Source of the DNA: VMDJ01 sp038144195
Lineage (GTDB): Bacteria; Pseudomonadota; Gammaproteobacteria; Chromatiales; Chromatiaceae
NCBI GenBank assembly: GCA_038144195.1
Contig: JAYQNH010000001.1
Span: 100,255 to 164,254 of the forward strand
Direction of reading: 5' to 3'
Length of the DNA stretch: 64,000 bases
How positions within the stretch are numbered: position 1 is the stretch's first letter; each line of letters starts with the position of its first letter. The position numbers and the translations under genes are program-made. The notes beneath the pieces were generated by a model that saw only the letters and a program-made list of their open reading frames with translations, ran no database searches and had not been told where the DNA came from. Of the stretch, positions 56,298-64,000 are shown piece after piece.

Positions 56298-56966
56298 ATG
56301 AGTACAGAAATTGAACGGTTAGATGTTGCCAGAAGACTCTTGGATGAGATTCGAGAAGATATCAAAAAAGGTGCTATCGAACACTTTAATCTGCTTGTTA
56401 ACGGTTACCTTCTGTACAACTACGAAAAAGACCCATCCACAAAATTCAATATCGATAGCAATGGTGAAGCCGTTGCAAGATTAAGGATGATGCGGAATGT
56501 AAGAATGAGTGATATGCCTAAACTCGCTCAAGACGAAATCTTAGACTTTATTGATAGCCAACCAAGCTACGTTACCGGCGGGCAAAATGCTCGCGATGAA
56601 GGTCAATTCCTAGAAGATATTATTTTTTACTTTGCTGCGTATTGCGTGAAAGATCACTTCAAAGAGAAAGGTGAGAAAGTGTGTGTTTACCTTAAGCCTA
56701 CCGCGAACACTAAAAATACAAGCTGGGAGACTTATAAATTCATCACGCAAGCACACAATGAAAAAATCTCCGACTTACCCCCTGTAACAAACAATTATGT
56801 TTACGAATGTATTAGCCGTTTCAGTAAGTTTGCAAACCACATGAAAAAACTTGAAAAGGAACACAACAAACCTAAGGGAAAACTTGATAGACAGATAGAA
56901 GCCCTTAAGGCAATTAAAAAAGGGGTGATAAATGTAAGAATCCTCTCCTTATCCATCATGAAATGA
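56298..56966 (+). CDS. hypothetical element protein
   Basis: 222 residues, intact, polar and helical: MSTEIERLDVARRLLDEIRE, HFNLLVNGYLLYNYEKDPS, then VARLRMMRNVRMSDMPKLAQ, DEGQFLEDIIFYFAAYC, and a basic C-terminus (HMKKLEKEHNKPKGKLDRQI, LKAIKKGVINVRI). Possibly nucleic-acid-binding by charge, but no family recognised. Sits just downstream of the internal repeat cluster and upstream of the AlpA-like gene. Confidence 0.65.
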   Translation: MSTEIERLDVARRLLDEIREDIKKGAIEHFNLLVNGYLLYNYEKDPSTKFNIDSNGEAVARLRMMRNVRMSDMPKLAQDEILDFIDSQPSYVTGGQNARDEGQFLEDIIFYFAAYCVKDHFKEKGEKVCVYLKPTANTKNTSWETYKFITQAHNEKISDLPPVTNNYVYECISRFSKFANHMKKLEKEHNKPKGKLDRQIEALKAIKKGVINVRILSLSIMK

Positions 56967-56991
56967 AATCCCTACTCTTCTGATTAATCGC

Positions 56992-57210
56992 ATGAGCGAG
57001 ATATTAATCAGAGAGACACAATGTCACTTACCTCAAGTCTATCGACCAAAGCAAACCGCCCTCTATCTGGGCTGCTCAGTTAATCACCTCAAGAAACTTA
57101 TCGATCAAGGGTTTCTCGCATCACCATCGAAGTTAAATGCCAATTTTGTCTTTTGGACAAAAGATCAGTTAGATGACTGCATCTTAAAGATGAAAGAGGC
57201 TGCGGCATGA
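56992..57210 (+). CDS. AlpA/MerR-like winged-helix DNA-binding protein
   Basis: 72 residues. QVYRPKQTALYLGCSVNHLK followed by KLIDQGFLASPSKLN is the helix-turn-helix of AlpA-type or excisionase-like regulators, then FVFWTKDQLDDCILKM. AlpA-like proteins often control integrase or act as excisionase in integrative elements, and this may recognise the GGTAGAC repeats, but that is conjecture. Overlaps the next gene (ATGA). Confidence 0.75.
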   Translation: MSEILIRETQCHLPQVYRPKQTALYLGCSVNHLKKLIDQGFLASPSKLNANFVFWTKDQLDDCILKMKEAAA

Positions 57211-57410
57211 GCAAAAGAGATGAACACCGTAACGCAGTAATCGAAAGATTGACCAATAAGGCTGGTTTAAGACCCAAAATAGACGCTTTCTGTGTTGAAT
57301 GTATATATGACCCTTACTCCGAAGGAACATGGCGAAAACAGGTTACAGATTGCACTGCCCCATCTTGCCCATTATTTGCAGTTCGACCTAAGGTGATTCA
57401 TGGCGAATAA
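57207..57410 (+). CDS. small cysteine-rich protein
   Basis: 67 residues with four cysteines in FCVECIYDPYSEGTWRKQVT and DCTAPSCPLFAVRP: C-x2-C and C-x4-C pairs, a likely zinc site. Comparable small proteins occur beside replication-type genes in proteobacterial integrative elements; I recall the pattern but cannot name a family. It overlaps the next gene by 11 bases. Confidence 0.7.
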   Translation: MSKRDEHRNAVIERLTNKAGLRPKIDAFCVECIYDPYSEGTWRKQVTDCTAPSCPLFAVRPKVIHGE

Positions 57411-57989
57411 ACTTCCTCGAATCAAAGGTCGATCGAACCAAAAAAGATTTCTCGGGATTAACAAGGATGTTCTTGATTCTGAAAGCTACTCAAAATTAAG
57501 TGCATGGGCTGTTAAGTTAATGGTGGATATCGCTAAGGAATATAACGGGAAAAACAATGGAGACCTATCCGCAACTTTCTCAATAATGAAAAAACAAGGC
57601 TGGCGATCAAAGGGAACTCTTCATAGGGCAATTAAGCAGCTTATTAAATACGGATTTCTTTGAATTAACGCGACAAGGGGGCAAGAATCGTTGCAGCTTG
57701 TATGCGATCACATGGAAATCGATTGATGAATGTCAAGGCAAGTTAGATGTAAAAGAGACGCGTGTGGCATCAAATCTCTGAAAGAAAAATGATTCCTCTG
57801 CCCCGTATGTGTGCCAAGTTACCCGGTATGTGTGCCTATTCGAAAGATTCGATGTATTTATGCCCAGTCATTGCCCCGTATGAGGGTCAGCCCATGTTTG
57901 ATGATTTGATTGCCCCATATGTGTACACCTTTATAAGTTACCAAGCAGGTGGTTTGATAAGGATGACTCTACCTATTCTTATCAACTGA
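57400..57989 (+). CDS. winged-helix replication-type protein, two frameshifts
   Basis: Opens MANKLPRIKGRSNQKRFLGI. Core LSAWAVKLMVDIAKEYNGKN, NGDLSATFSIMKKQGWRSKG, TLHRAIKQLIKYGF is winged-helix-like. Frame breaks near 57661 (continues FELTRQGGKNRCSLYAITWK, SIDECQGKLDVKETRVAS) and again near 57780 (continues IPLPRMCAKLPGMCAYSKDS, LCPVIAPYEGQPM). About 195 residues. Resembles proteins found with AlpA-like and Cys-rich neighbours in elements; possibly replication initiation or a regulator, not proven. Confidence 0.6.
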
Positions 57990-57996
57990 CTTCAAT

Positions 57997-59466
57997 TTAA
58001 ATAATTGTTTCAAAGATAGCCTGATTGTTATCTAAGCTATTAAAGTCGTTCAATTGCATACTTAGTGACGCATTCTGAGCTGAGCTGCTTTCTAAAGCAC
58101 TAATGTCATCAAATATGGTTAAGACATGGTCCTTGAATCTACTGAATACCCCACTACTGTTTTTAATAGGTAATTCTTGAGTTGGATCAAGAATCCATTG
58201 ATATAAATTTGAATAGGTTATTTCTTCTGTATCAGATAATTGGATTTTCTCAATGCTGATTAACTCAGTTTTAGTTCCAGTAGGCACAAACTGCATGACA
58301 ATATTGTCGGAGTCATTAACGCTAAAATTAAAGTCCTCTAACTTATAAAAAGAACTATTTAACGTATCTATGCCATCAAAGCCATCAATAGAAGTGACCC
58401 CACCTGGATTTACCCCATTCGCAAGATATTCTTCATGTAGAACCTCTAAAGTCCCTAATGGATCATATTCAAATAAGTCATCGTTATTAGTCAAAATGAT
58501 TTTTGACTCAAGCTTGGCGAGCCATTGTCAATAAGGTTTAGATCAAAAGCATTTGATACATAAATTGAAAATCCTTCACTGTGGATTACTTTTTGACCCG
58601 ATTCGTTGAACACGTCCTTATATTCAAGGTTTCCGTAAGTCAGTCCAGAATCTGCAATTTTCAAACTATCAAAGCTGAAAACAATCTTATAATCATTATC
58701 AAGGTTTACAGTAATCTCATTACTTCCAATTCTTGTCTCGGCTGATATCGGTTTAGAATTTAAAAAACTCGGAAGTATTCCATTGTGTTGGGTCTGATAA
58801 CGAATATTGAATGATTATTGATTCACTGATTTTTATTTTCACAGTTGCTTCATTTGAATCACTAAAACCATCATTAGCTACGTAAGTAAATTGGTCCTCA
58901 CCAGTAAAGCCAGATTCAGGTGTATAGATAAACGTACCGTCAGAGTTCAAAACAAGAACACCGTTAGATGGGTTAGAACTTACCAAGAAGGTCAATTCAT
59001 CTTGGTCTGTATCTTCGGCAGCTGGTAACTCGGCATTAATCTCATTATTTTCATTCATTGATAAATTAAGATTAAAAGCTTCAGGAGCTACGTTTGGTCT
59101 CACATAAGCATTACCTGCGTTAACATAAGCTCTATCACCGCCAACAGCTATCTGTAGAGTCCATTCAGTAGGTTCATCAGGAGAGTAAGGTGAAGTATTG
59201 AAAATTAATTGTGAAGCACCATCATCATCACTCCATGCCTGAGCCCAAGGCGTTCCAAAGCCATTGTCGTAATATAATATTGGCAATGACCATAAAGCTT
59301 CCCACTCAGTAGTGTTCCACCTGTAAACAAGTCTGTATGAGAAATATAGTGGGTTGTAATCACCATCAAATTTAAGGTCAAAAACCAGATCGGTTTCGTT
59401 AGTTGCAATTAACTTTGAGGTACTTAATATTGTGGTGTTATCAGCTATCTCTTGTATGGTTGCCAT
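57997..59466 (-). CDS. cadherin-like secreted protein, two frameshifts, AT-rich
   Basis: About 489 residues when joined. ATG 59466 gives MATIQEIADNTTILSTSKLI without a classical signal peptide. Residues 125-215 form a cadherin-like repeat (PEAFNLNLSMNENNEINAEL, DTDQDELTFLVSSNPSNGVL, FIYTPESGFTGEDQFTYVAN, DGFSDSNEATVKI). Breaks near 58785 and 58500; joined text continues ISAETRIGSNEITVNLDNDY and SFLTNNDDLFEYDPLGTLEV. The end ELISIEKIQLSDTEEITYSN resembles tails of RTX-type proteins secreted by type I systems. Function is probably adhesion or matrix; no secretion genes nearby. AT-rich against the host. Confidence 0.65.
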
Positions 59467-59616
59467 AAAATAATCCCACTCAACGTTTCTGATTGACTGA
59501 ACTTAACTACTTCACTCTTATTTTTTAGTATCCCACCAAACGATTACTTCTTAACTAAAATAATAAAATTACCCTTGGTTTTATCATGTAAGAAATTAGA
59601 AGGTATTTTCCCGAAA

Positions 59617-59635
59617 GGTAGACTGTGGGTAGACC
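59617..59635 (+). repeat. right cluster of GGTAGAC repeats, 11-bp phased
   Basis: GGTAGAC at 59617 and 59628, preceded by cccgaaa as in the internal cluster. It lies 120-138 bp inside the right attachment core (59755-59769), mirroring the left cluster, consistent with arm-type recombinase sites. Confidence 0.78.
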
Positions 59636-59713
59636 AGAGCAATAAAAAAGACTGTATATGCTCTGCCTTATCACATAAAAACTCGAAAAACTATCGTAAG
59701 TCTTTGTTTTAAA

Positions 59714-59800
59714 TGGTGCGGGTAGCCGGAGTCGAACCGGCACGACCGTTAAGTCGAGGGATTTTAAGTCCCTTGTGTCTACCAATTTCACCATACCCGC
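59714..59800 (-). tRNA. tRNA-Leu (anticodon UAA)
   Basis: 87 bases including an encoded CCA. Acceptor GCGGGTA pairs with TACCCGC; the anticodon loop reads CTTAAAA with anticodon TAA; long variable arm GACTTAACGGTC of a class II tRNA; T-stem GCCGG/CCGGC. Its 3' half is probably supplied by the integrated element: the host's version is left at 52005-52060. Corresponds to leuZ in E. coli, after tRNA-Gly and tRNA-Cys, a known integration hot spot. Confidence 0.97.
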
Positions 59801-59864
59801 AAACACGCGCTGCACTTTACCCTATCAAGCATCTCGATTAAATAAGCGATGCAAATCAGGCAAG

Positions 59865-59895
59865 AAAAAACCCAAGAGAGATAACCCTCTTTGGG
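59865..59895 (-). terminator. hairpin with T tract between tRNA-Cys and tRNA-Leu
   Basis: On the minus strand cccaaagagg-gttat-ctctcttggg forms a stem with one bulge, followed by T6. It could end the Gly-Cys transcript or be partial, with tRNA-Leu read through or from its own promoter. Confidence 0.7.
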
Positions 59896-59914
59896 CTCTT
59901 AATCCACGATAAAG

Positions 59915-59988
59915 TGGAGGCGAGTGCCGGAGTCGAACCGGCCTACATGGATTTGCAATCCAGTCCATAGCCGCTTTGGTAACTCGCC
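59915..59988 (-). tRNA. tRNA-Cys (anticodon GCA)
   Basis: 74 bases: acceptor GGCGAGT/ACTCGCC, anticodon stem-loop CTGGATTGCAAATCCA with GCA, T-loop GGTTCGACT, CCA encoded. Second in the tRNA cluster, as cysT in E. coli. Confidence 0.97.
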
Positions 59989-60028
59989 ATGTTTTCATTC
60001 AGCACCTTTTAGGGGGCCCTGAATAAGA

Positions 60029-60048
60029 AACCCCGCTTGCGCGGGGTT
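60029..60048. terminator. hairpin between tRNA-Gly and tRNA-Cys
   Basis: Perfect 8-bp stem aaccccgc-ttgc-gcggggtt. Only a short T run follows on either strand, so it may be an RNA-processing structure instead of a strong terminator. Confidence 0.6.
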
Positions 60049-60058
60049 GCTTAGATTT

Positions 60059-60134
60059 TGGAGCGGGAAACGAGATTCGAACTCGCGACCCCAACCTTGG
60101 CAAGGTTGTGCTCTACCAGCTGAGCTATTCCCGC
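60059..60134 (-). tRNA. tRNA-Gly (anticodon GCC)
   Basis: 76 bases: acceptor GCGGGAA/TTCCCGC, D-arm TAGCTCAGCTGGTAGAGCA, anticodon loop TTGCCAA with GCC, T-loop GTTCGAATC, CCA encoded. First of the cluster after pgsA, as glyW in E. coli. Confidence 0.98.
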
Positions 60135-60195
60135 CGAATGAGCGCGCTATTCTAGGGAAAAACGCCCTAGTGTCAAGCGTGATTTTACTTTTTCG

Positions 60196-60782
60196 TTACG
60201 CCTCGTCGTCGTACTCATCAGCCGCCAAGCTAGGCCATGCCGCACGCAGATAAACAATCATTGACCATAAGGTCAAAACAACCGAGATCAACAACAAAGT
60301 GACACCGACGGTATAAACCGGAATACCCCCCACAGGTCATCACGATAAACCAAGAAGCCCAACGCCAACATTTGTGCTGCCGTTTTAAACTTACCGATCA
60401 TTGAGACGGCAACGGTGGCACGCGCGCCAACTTCTGCCATCCATTCTCGTAAAGCAGAGATAGTGATCTCACGGCCGATGATCACCATCACAGAGACACC
60501 GATGACTAATTGAGGATCAGCAACGGCAATAGCAACTAGCGCGGTCGAAACCATCAACTTATCCGCAACCGGATCCAAGAAAGCACCTAGAGGGCTATGC
60601 AGCTCGAAACGTCGTGCTAAAAAGCCATCTAGCCAATCGGTAACCCCGGCAATAAAGAGAATCACCGTAGCGACTAATCGCGCATTTTCAAAAGGCAAGA
60701 AGAACACCACGACAAATATAGGTATCAACACGATACGCAGTAAGGTGAGTAAGTTCGGCAGTTGTTGCAGGTTAAAGGTCAT
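60196..60782 (-). CDS. pgsA: CDP-diacylglycerol-glycerol-3-phosphate 3-phosphatidyltransferase, one frameshift
   Basis: Makes phosphatidylglycerol phosphate in the inner membrane. CDP-alcohol signature (DxxDGxxARxxxxxSxxGxxxDxxxD) split as GVTDWLDGFLARRFELHSPL and GAFLDPVADKLM. Opens MTFNLQQLPNLLTLLRIVLI, with TM segments. A run of six G near 60324 breaks the frame; seven gives WGGIPVYTVGVTLLLISVVL followed by TLWSMIVYLRAAWPSLAADE. About 196 residues. The ATG overlaps the uvrC stop (ATGA). Essential, so the frameshift is technical. Confidence 0.95.
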
Positions 60783-62598
60783 GCTTCACCGTGGAATGCT
60801 TCGTAAATCTCTTTTGCCAATTTTTTGCTAATGCCTTCGACTTTAGCAATATCTTCGATGCCCGCTTTGGATAAACCTTGTAGGCCACCAAAGTGCTTCA
60901 ATATTCGTTGTCGACGCTTAGGTCCAACACCTGCGATCTCTTCAAGCGGCGATGCTTTTTAGCCGCAGCTCTTCGAGCTCGATGTCCAGTGATCGCAAAA
61001 CGATGCGCCTCATCACGGATGTGTTGCACCAAGTGTAACGCCGGTGAATAACTAGGCAGTATAAGTGGCAGATCATCACCCAACAAGAATAGGGTTTCTA
61101 AACCCGGCTTACGATCCACGCCTTTGGCAACACCAAGCAGTAATACATTCGTCACTCCCAACTCCTGCATCACCTCAGATGCCGAGCTCAACTGCCCTTT
61201 ACCACCATCGATGAGCAAAATATCGGGCATCTGCCTTTCACCATTTACGAGGCGCTGATAGCGACGCGTTAAAGCTTGTTTCATCGCCGCATAGTCATCA
61301 CCAGGCTGAATGCCCTTGATGTTAAAGCGCCGATAATCACGTTTATAAGGCTCACCATTCTCAAACACGACACAAGACGCCACGGTTTGTTGCCCGCTGG
61401 TATGGCTGATGTCGAAACACTCCATTCTGACAGGCGCATCATCAAGTGCTAAAGCGTGTTGTAACGCCTCTACCCTCTTTTGGCTTGAAGCTGAGGTTGC
61501 TAAGCGCGCATCGACTGCCATTCGCGCATTCGTCTTGGCCATATCCAACCAACGAGAGCGTGCTCCACGAGGTGTTGTAGTGAAACTCACTTTACGGCCA
61601 GCTTGGGTAGATAAAGCATCTATCAGTACATTACTGTCATCCGGCATACAGCTGAGCAACAATTCGCTCGGCGCACTGCGGTTTAGGTAATAACGCGCAA
61701 TAAAGGCCGACATCAACGCCTCAAGTGGCTGGCCATCACCGTTGCTCGGATAGAGCGTTTTATTACCTAGATTATGTCCTTGGCGTATAAAGAAGATCTG
61801 CACGCAGGTAACGCCGGCTTTTTCCGCTATCGCCACAATATCGAGATCGCCACGTTCACCTGAGACATACTGACGTTCTTGTACCGTTCTTAATGCAGAG
61901 ATTTGATCACGTATCTTTGCAGCCTCTTCAAACTCGAGGTTCTCGGAGGCATCTTCCATCTTCCCAATCCACTGATCAACAATCTGTGATGCTTTGCCTT
62001 CTAAAAAAAGCTCAGATTCACGCACATCTTCTGCGTAACGCTCTTCAGAGACAAAACCCACGCATGGCGCTGTACAGCGACCAATTTGATATTGCAGACA
62101 AGGTCGTGAGCGATTGTTGTAGTAACTGTCTTCACACTGCCTTACTGGGAAGAGCTTTTGTAGTAGCTTAAGGGTTTGCTTGACCGCAGTGCTACTTGGA
62201 TAAGGTCCAAAGAAACGACCCTTCATATCGCGGGAGCCACGATAAAAGCTCAAACGCGGATAAGTATCACTAGATAAATAGATATAGGGGTAACTTTTGT
62301 CATCGCGTAATAACACGTTGTACCGTGGACGATGTTCTTTGATCAGATTGTTCTCAAGAATCAGCGCCTCAGCTTCGGTATGTGTCACCGTGATCTGAAT
62401 GTCTGCAATCTGGCTGACCATTGAGGCAATGCGTCGATTATGCGAACCGGTAAAGTACGTTGAGACGCGATTGCTTAAATTCTTTGCCTTACCCACATAC
62501 AACACCTTTCCATCGGCATTCAGCATGCGATAGACGCCCGGCCGGGAGGTTAAGGTTTTTAGAAAGGCTTTCGCGTCAAACGCGTGGGTATCGCTCAT
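60779..62598 (-). CDS. uvrC: UvrABC excinuclease subunit C, one frameshift
   Basis: Makes both incisions in nucleotide excision repair. GIY-YIG domain SRPGVYRMLNADGKVLYVGK, Cys cluster CEDSYYNNRSRPCLQYQIGR followed by CTAPC, UVR motif, then the RNase H-like half (ECFDISHTSGQQTVASCVVF; LLIDGGKGQLSSA; RDEAHRFAITGHR). A run of five A near 60955 breaks the reading; six gives AAKKASPLEEIAGVGPKRRQ, the start of the C-terminal HhH pair. About 606 residues. Start shares 23 bases with the glycosylase gene. Confidence 0.95.
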
Positions 62599-63226
62599 CT
62601 ACCCATTGTCGCGCGATTGCAAACACATGATCAAACATCTCGGGGGTTAGGCGTCCAGTTTGTGTGTTGTAACGGCTGCAATGATACGAATCGATTAAGG
62701 TTACTCCCTCGCCCAGCTCATGCAGTGCGGCATGCGCGAAAACAAAATCTTTTTGTTTCAGATTCATCGCGGCAATGATCGATTTATGCGCGATAGAGCC
62801 TAAAGCAAGCATTAGCAGCGGCTTAGAAATCGCTTTTATCTCTTCAACCAAGAATTCACGACAATTATTCACCTCTACGCCAACGGGCTTATTTTGTGGC
62901 GGCAAACATTTCACGGCATTGGTGATGCGACTTTGATAAAGCTGTAAATCATCATCTGCAGATATCGAGGCAGGCTGATTCGAAAAACCATGCTTATGAA
63001 GCATCTGATAGAGCAAGATACCGGCGGCATCACCTGTAAACGGTCGGCCGGTTGCATTAGCACCGTGCATGCCTGGCGCTAGCCCAACAATCAATAACGC
63101 AGGATCGGTATCCCCAAACGCAGGTACGGGCTGGCAGAAATAATCCGGATGCTGGTGTTTAACGTCTTTAAGAAAGGACGCTAATCGATCACAGCGCTGA
63201 CAGGCTGGATCAAAGTCGACTGACAT
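62576..63226 (-). CDS. uracil-DNA glycosylase, family 5 (UDGb) type
   Basis: Removes uracil and related deaminated bases from DNA. 216 residues. Motif A GLAPGMHGANATGRPFTGDA and motif B DSYHCSRYNTQTGRLTP match the UDGb layout, with early cysteines (CQRCDRLASF) and AVKCLPP and NNCREFLVEEI for the likely Fe-S ligands. 5 bases after the regulator gene and overlapping uvrC by 23, so both repair genes are probably co-transcribed with uvrY. Confidence 0.9.
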   Translation of the reverse strand: MSVDFDPACQRCDRLASFLKDVKHQHPDYFCQPVPAFGDTDPALLIVGLAPGMHGANATGRPFTGDAAGILLYQMLHKHGFSNQPASISADDDLQLYQSRITNAVKCLPPQNKPVGVEVNNCREFLVEEIKAISKPLLMLALGSIAHKSIIAAMNLKQKDFVFAHAALHELGEGVTLIDSYHCSRYNTQTGRLTPEMFDHVFAIARQWVDERYPRV

Positions 63227-63231
63227 GAGAA

Positions 63232-63882
63232 CTAAACAGTGACTAAGGCGTTGCGAATCGCAAAGTGAGTCAGCTCGACGTCGTTCTCAACACCAATTTT
63301 TTCATAGAGACGGTGACGATAAGTTGAAACCGTTTTAGGGCTGAGCTCCAGCACTTCAGAGATCTCTTGAGTGCCCTGCCCGTTAACAATCATCATCATG
63401 CATTGGAATTCACGTGTAGAAAGCTTCTTAACGCCTTCGATATCACCAGTGTTTTTAGGGTCACGCAACTTACCTAAAGCCAAGCTCTGTGCAACATCGC
63501 CAGAAAGATAAAGCTCGTCATTCGCCGCAGCATTGATCGCAGCAGTTAACTCTTCAGCAGAGCACCCTTTACTGACATAGCCACGTGCACCAGCATCCAG
63601 TAATTTATTCGGGAATGGCGTCTCAATCGTCGCGGTTACCGCAACAACTTTTGGTGGATTAGGCAATGCGTTGATACGGCGTGTTGCTTCAATGCCACCC
63701 ATGCCCGGCATTTTGACGTCCATCAAAACAACATCAACGGTGTTGTTCTCAAGAAACGCTAGCGCCTCTTCACCGGTTTCAGCCTCACCTACAATTTCAA
63801 CATTCTCTGAGTTACGCAGGATCATCTGCAAGCCCGTACGGAATAAAGCGTGGTCGTCAACAACGAGAATTGAATAGCTCAT
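63232..63882 (-). CDS. uvrY: UvrY/GacA-type response regulator
   Basis: Two-component response regulator with receiver and LuxR-type HTH domains; in relatives it is phosphorylated by BarA/GacS and drives csrB-type small RNAs. Start 63882 gives MSYSILVVDDHALFRTGLQM; acidic D9, D10 and phospho-acceptor D55 (VVLMDVKMPGMGG). HTH: KKLSTREFQCMMMIVNGQGT, QEISEVLELSPKTVSTYRHR. 216 residues. An in-frame ATG at 63894 is less likely. Confidence 0.95.
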   Translation of the reverse strand: MSYSILVVDDHALFRTGLQMILRNSENVEIVGEAETGEEALAFLENNTVDVVLMDVKMPGMGGIEATRRINALPNPPKVVAVTATIETPFPNKLLDAGARGYVSKGCSAEELTAAINAAANDELYLSGDVAQSLALGKLRDPKNTGDIEGVKKLSTREFQCMMMIVNGQGTQEISEVLELSPKTVSTYRHRLYEKIGVENDVELTHFAIRNALVTV

Positions 63883-63977
63883 GTAAGCACCCATTTACAA
63901 GATAGTTCGACTTTATCTCGTAGTGACTGGCTTGTCATTCTTGCAATGCAACATGAAATCGGTCGATTTCAGGCATA

Positions 63978-64000
63978 AAAAAACCCAAACTTACGTTTAG
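63978..64000 (-). terminator. possible terminator cut by the window edge
   Basis: On the minus strand aaacgtaagtttggg is followed by T7. Only the beginning of the stem is inside the window, so strength cannot be judged. It would end a gene lying beyond 64000. Confidence 0.3.

Noticed and set aside
58753..59466. Three separate small secreted proteins at the right end of the element
   Set aside because: Frames at 58753-59466, 58500-58752 and 57997-58494 join by one-base corrections into one continuous protein with consistent composition.

Overview
The window comes from the chromosome of a gammaproteobacterium with mid-40s GC. The gene orders are those of Pseudomonas/E. coli relatives: rpoE-rseA-rseC-degQ, lepA-lepB-rnc-era-recO-pdxJ, yceD-rpmF-plsX-fabHDG-acpP-fabF-pabC-mltG-tmk-holB-pilZ-tatD, and uvrY-uvrC-pgsA-tRNA-Gly-tRNA-Cys-tRNA-Leu. 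A sodium-pumping oxaloacetate decarboxylase suggests a marine or otherwise sodium-rich habitat. I do not place it at genus level.

Layout. 1-2933: divergent ppx (cut by the window edge) and ppk. 2934-7690: an RND efflux pump, its periplasmic adaptor and a PCuAC copper chaperone. 7901-8915: a small secreted FGE-fold protein and an unknown ORF. 9040-26371: a dense run of minus-strand genes, many overlapping by 1-4 bases, from lepA down to a universal stress protein; it carries translation and RNA genes (lepA, lepB, rnc, era, recO, pdxJ), cysM, rlmD, a CYTH protein, a dpp-like permease with an embedded L,D-transpeptidase, nagZ, hpt and methylthioinosine phosphorylase. 26469-29749: the sigma-E envelope-stress operon, which lacks rseB. 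29879-42648: nadB, then the fatty-acid, lipid and cell-division-related cluster. 42747-46127: oadGAB, sitting inside the usually adjacent maf/yceD divergent pair. 46446-51961: maf, a CysZ-like protein, an aminotransferase, a HAD phosphatase, gluQ, a truncated haemoglobin and small unknown genes. 52005-59800: a 7.7-kb integrative element in the tRNA-Leu(UAA) gene. 59801-63882: the tRNA cluster, pgsA, uvrC, a uracil-DNA glycosylase and uvrY.

The element has a tyrosine recombinase, phage/plasmid-like small genes, an AlpA-like regulator with a replication-type module, and an AT-rich secreted cadherin-like protein. A 3' tRNA-Leu fragment and the tRNA operon's probable terminator were displaced to its left end. 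Both ends, and one internal site, carry short GGTAGAC repeats spaced 11 bp apart, which look like recombinase arm sites. The two tRNA-Leu 3' halves differ at four bases that form exactly two compensatory base pairs.

Data quality. I count about 39 apparent single-base indels, many of them in homopolymers, and many in genes that cannot plausibly be lost (lepA, fabF, fabH, fabD, plsX, tmk, pgsA). This is most simply sequencing error. I therefore give whole-gene coordinates spanning the frameshifts and state where they lie. Two genes differ: dppA has four in-frame stop codons and degQ has one. These are substitutions, not indels.
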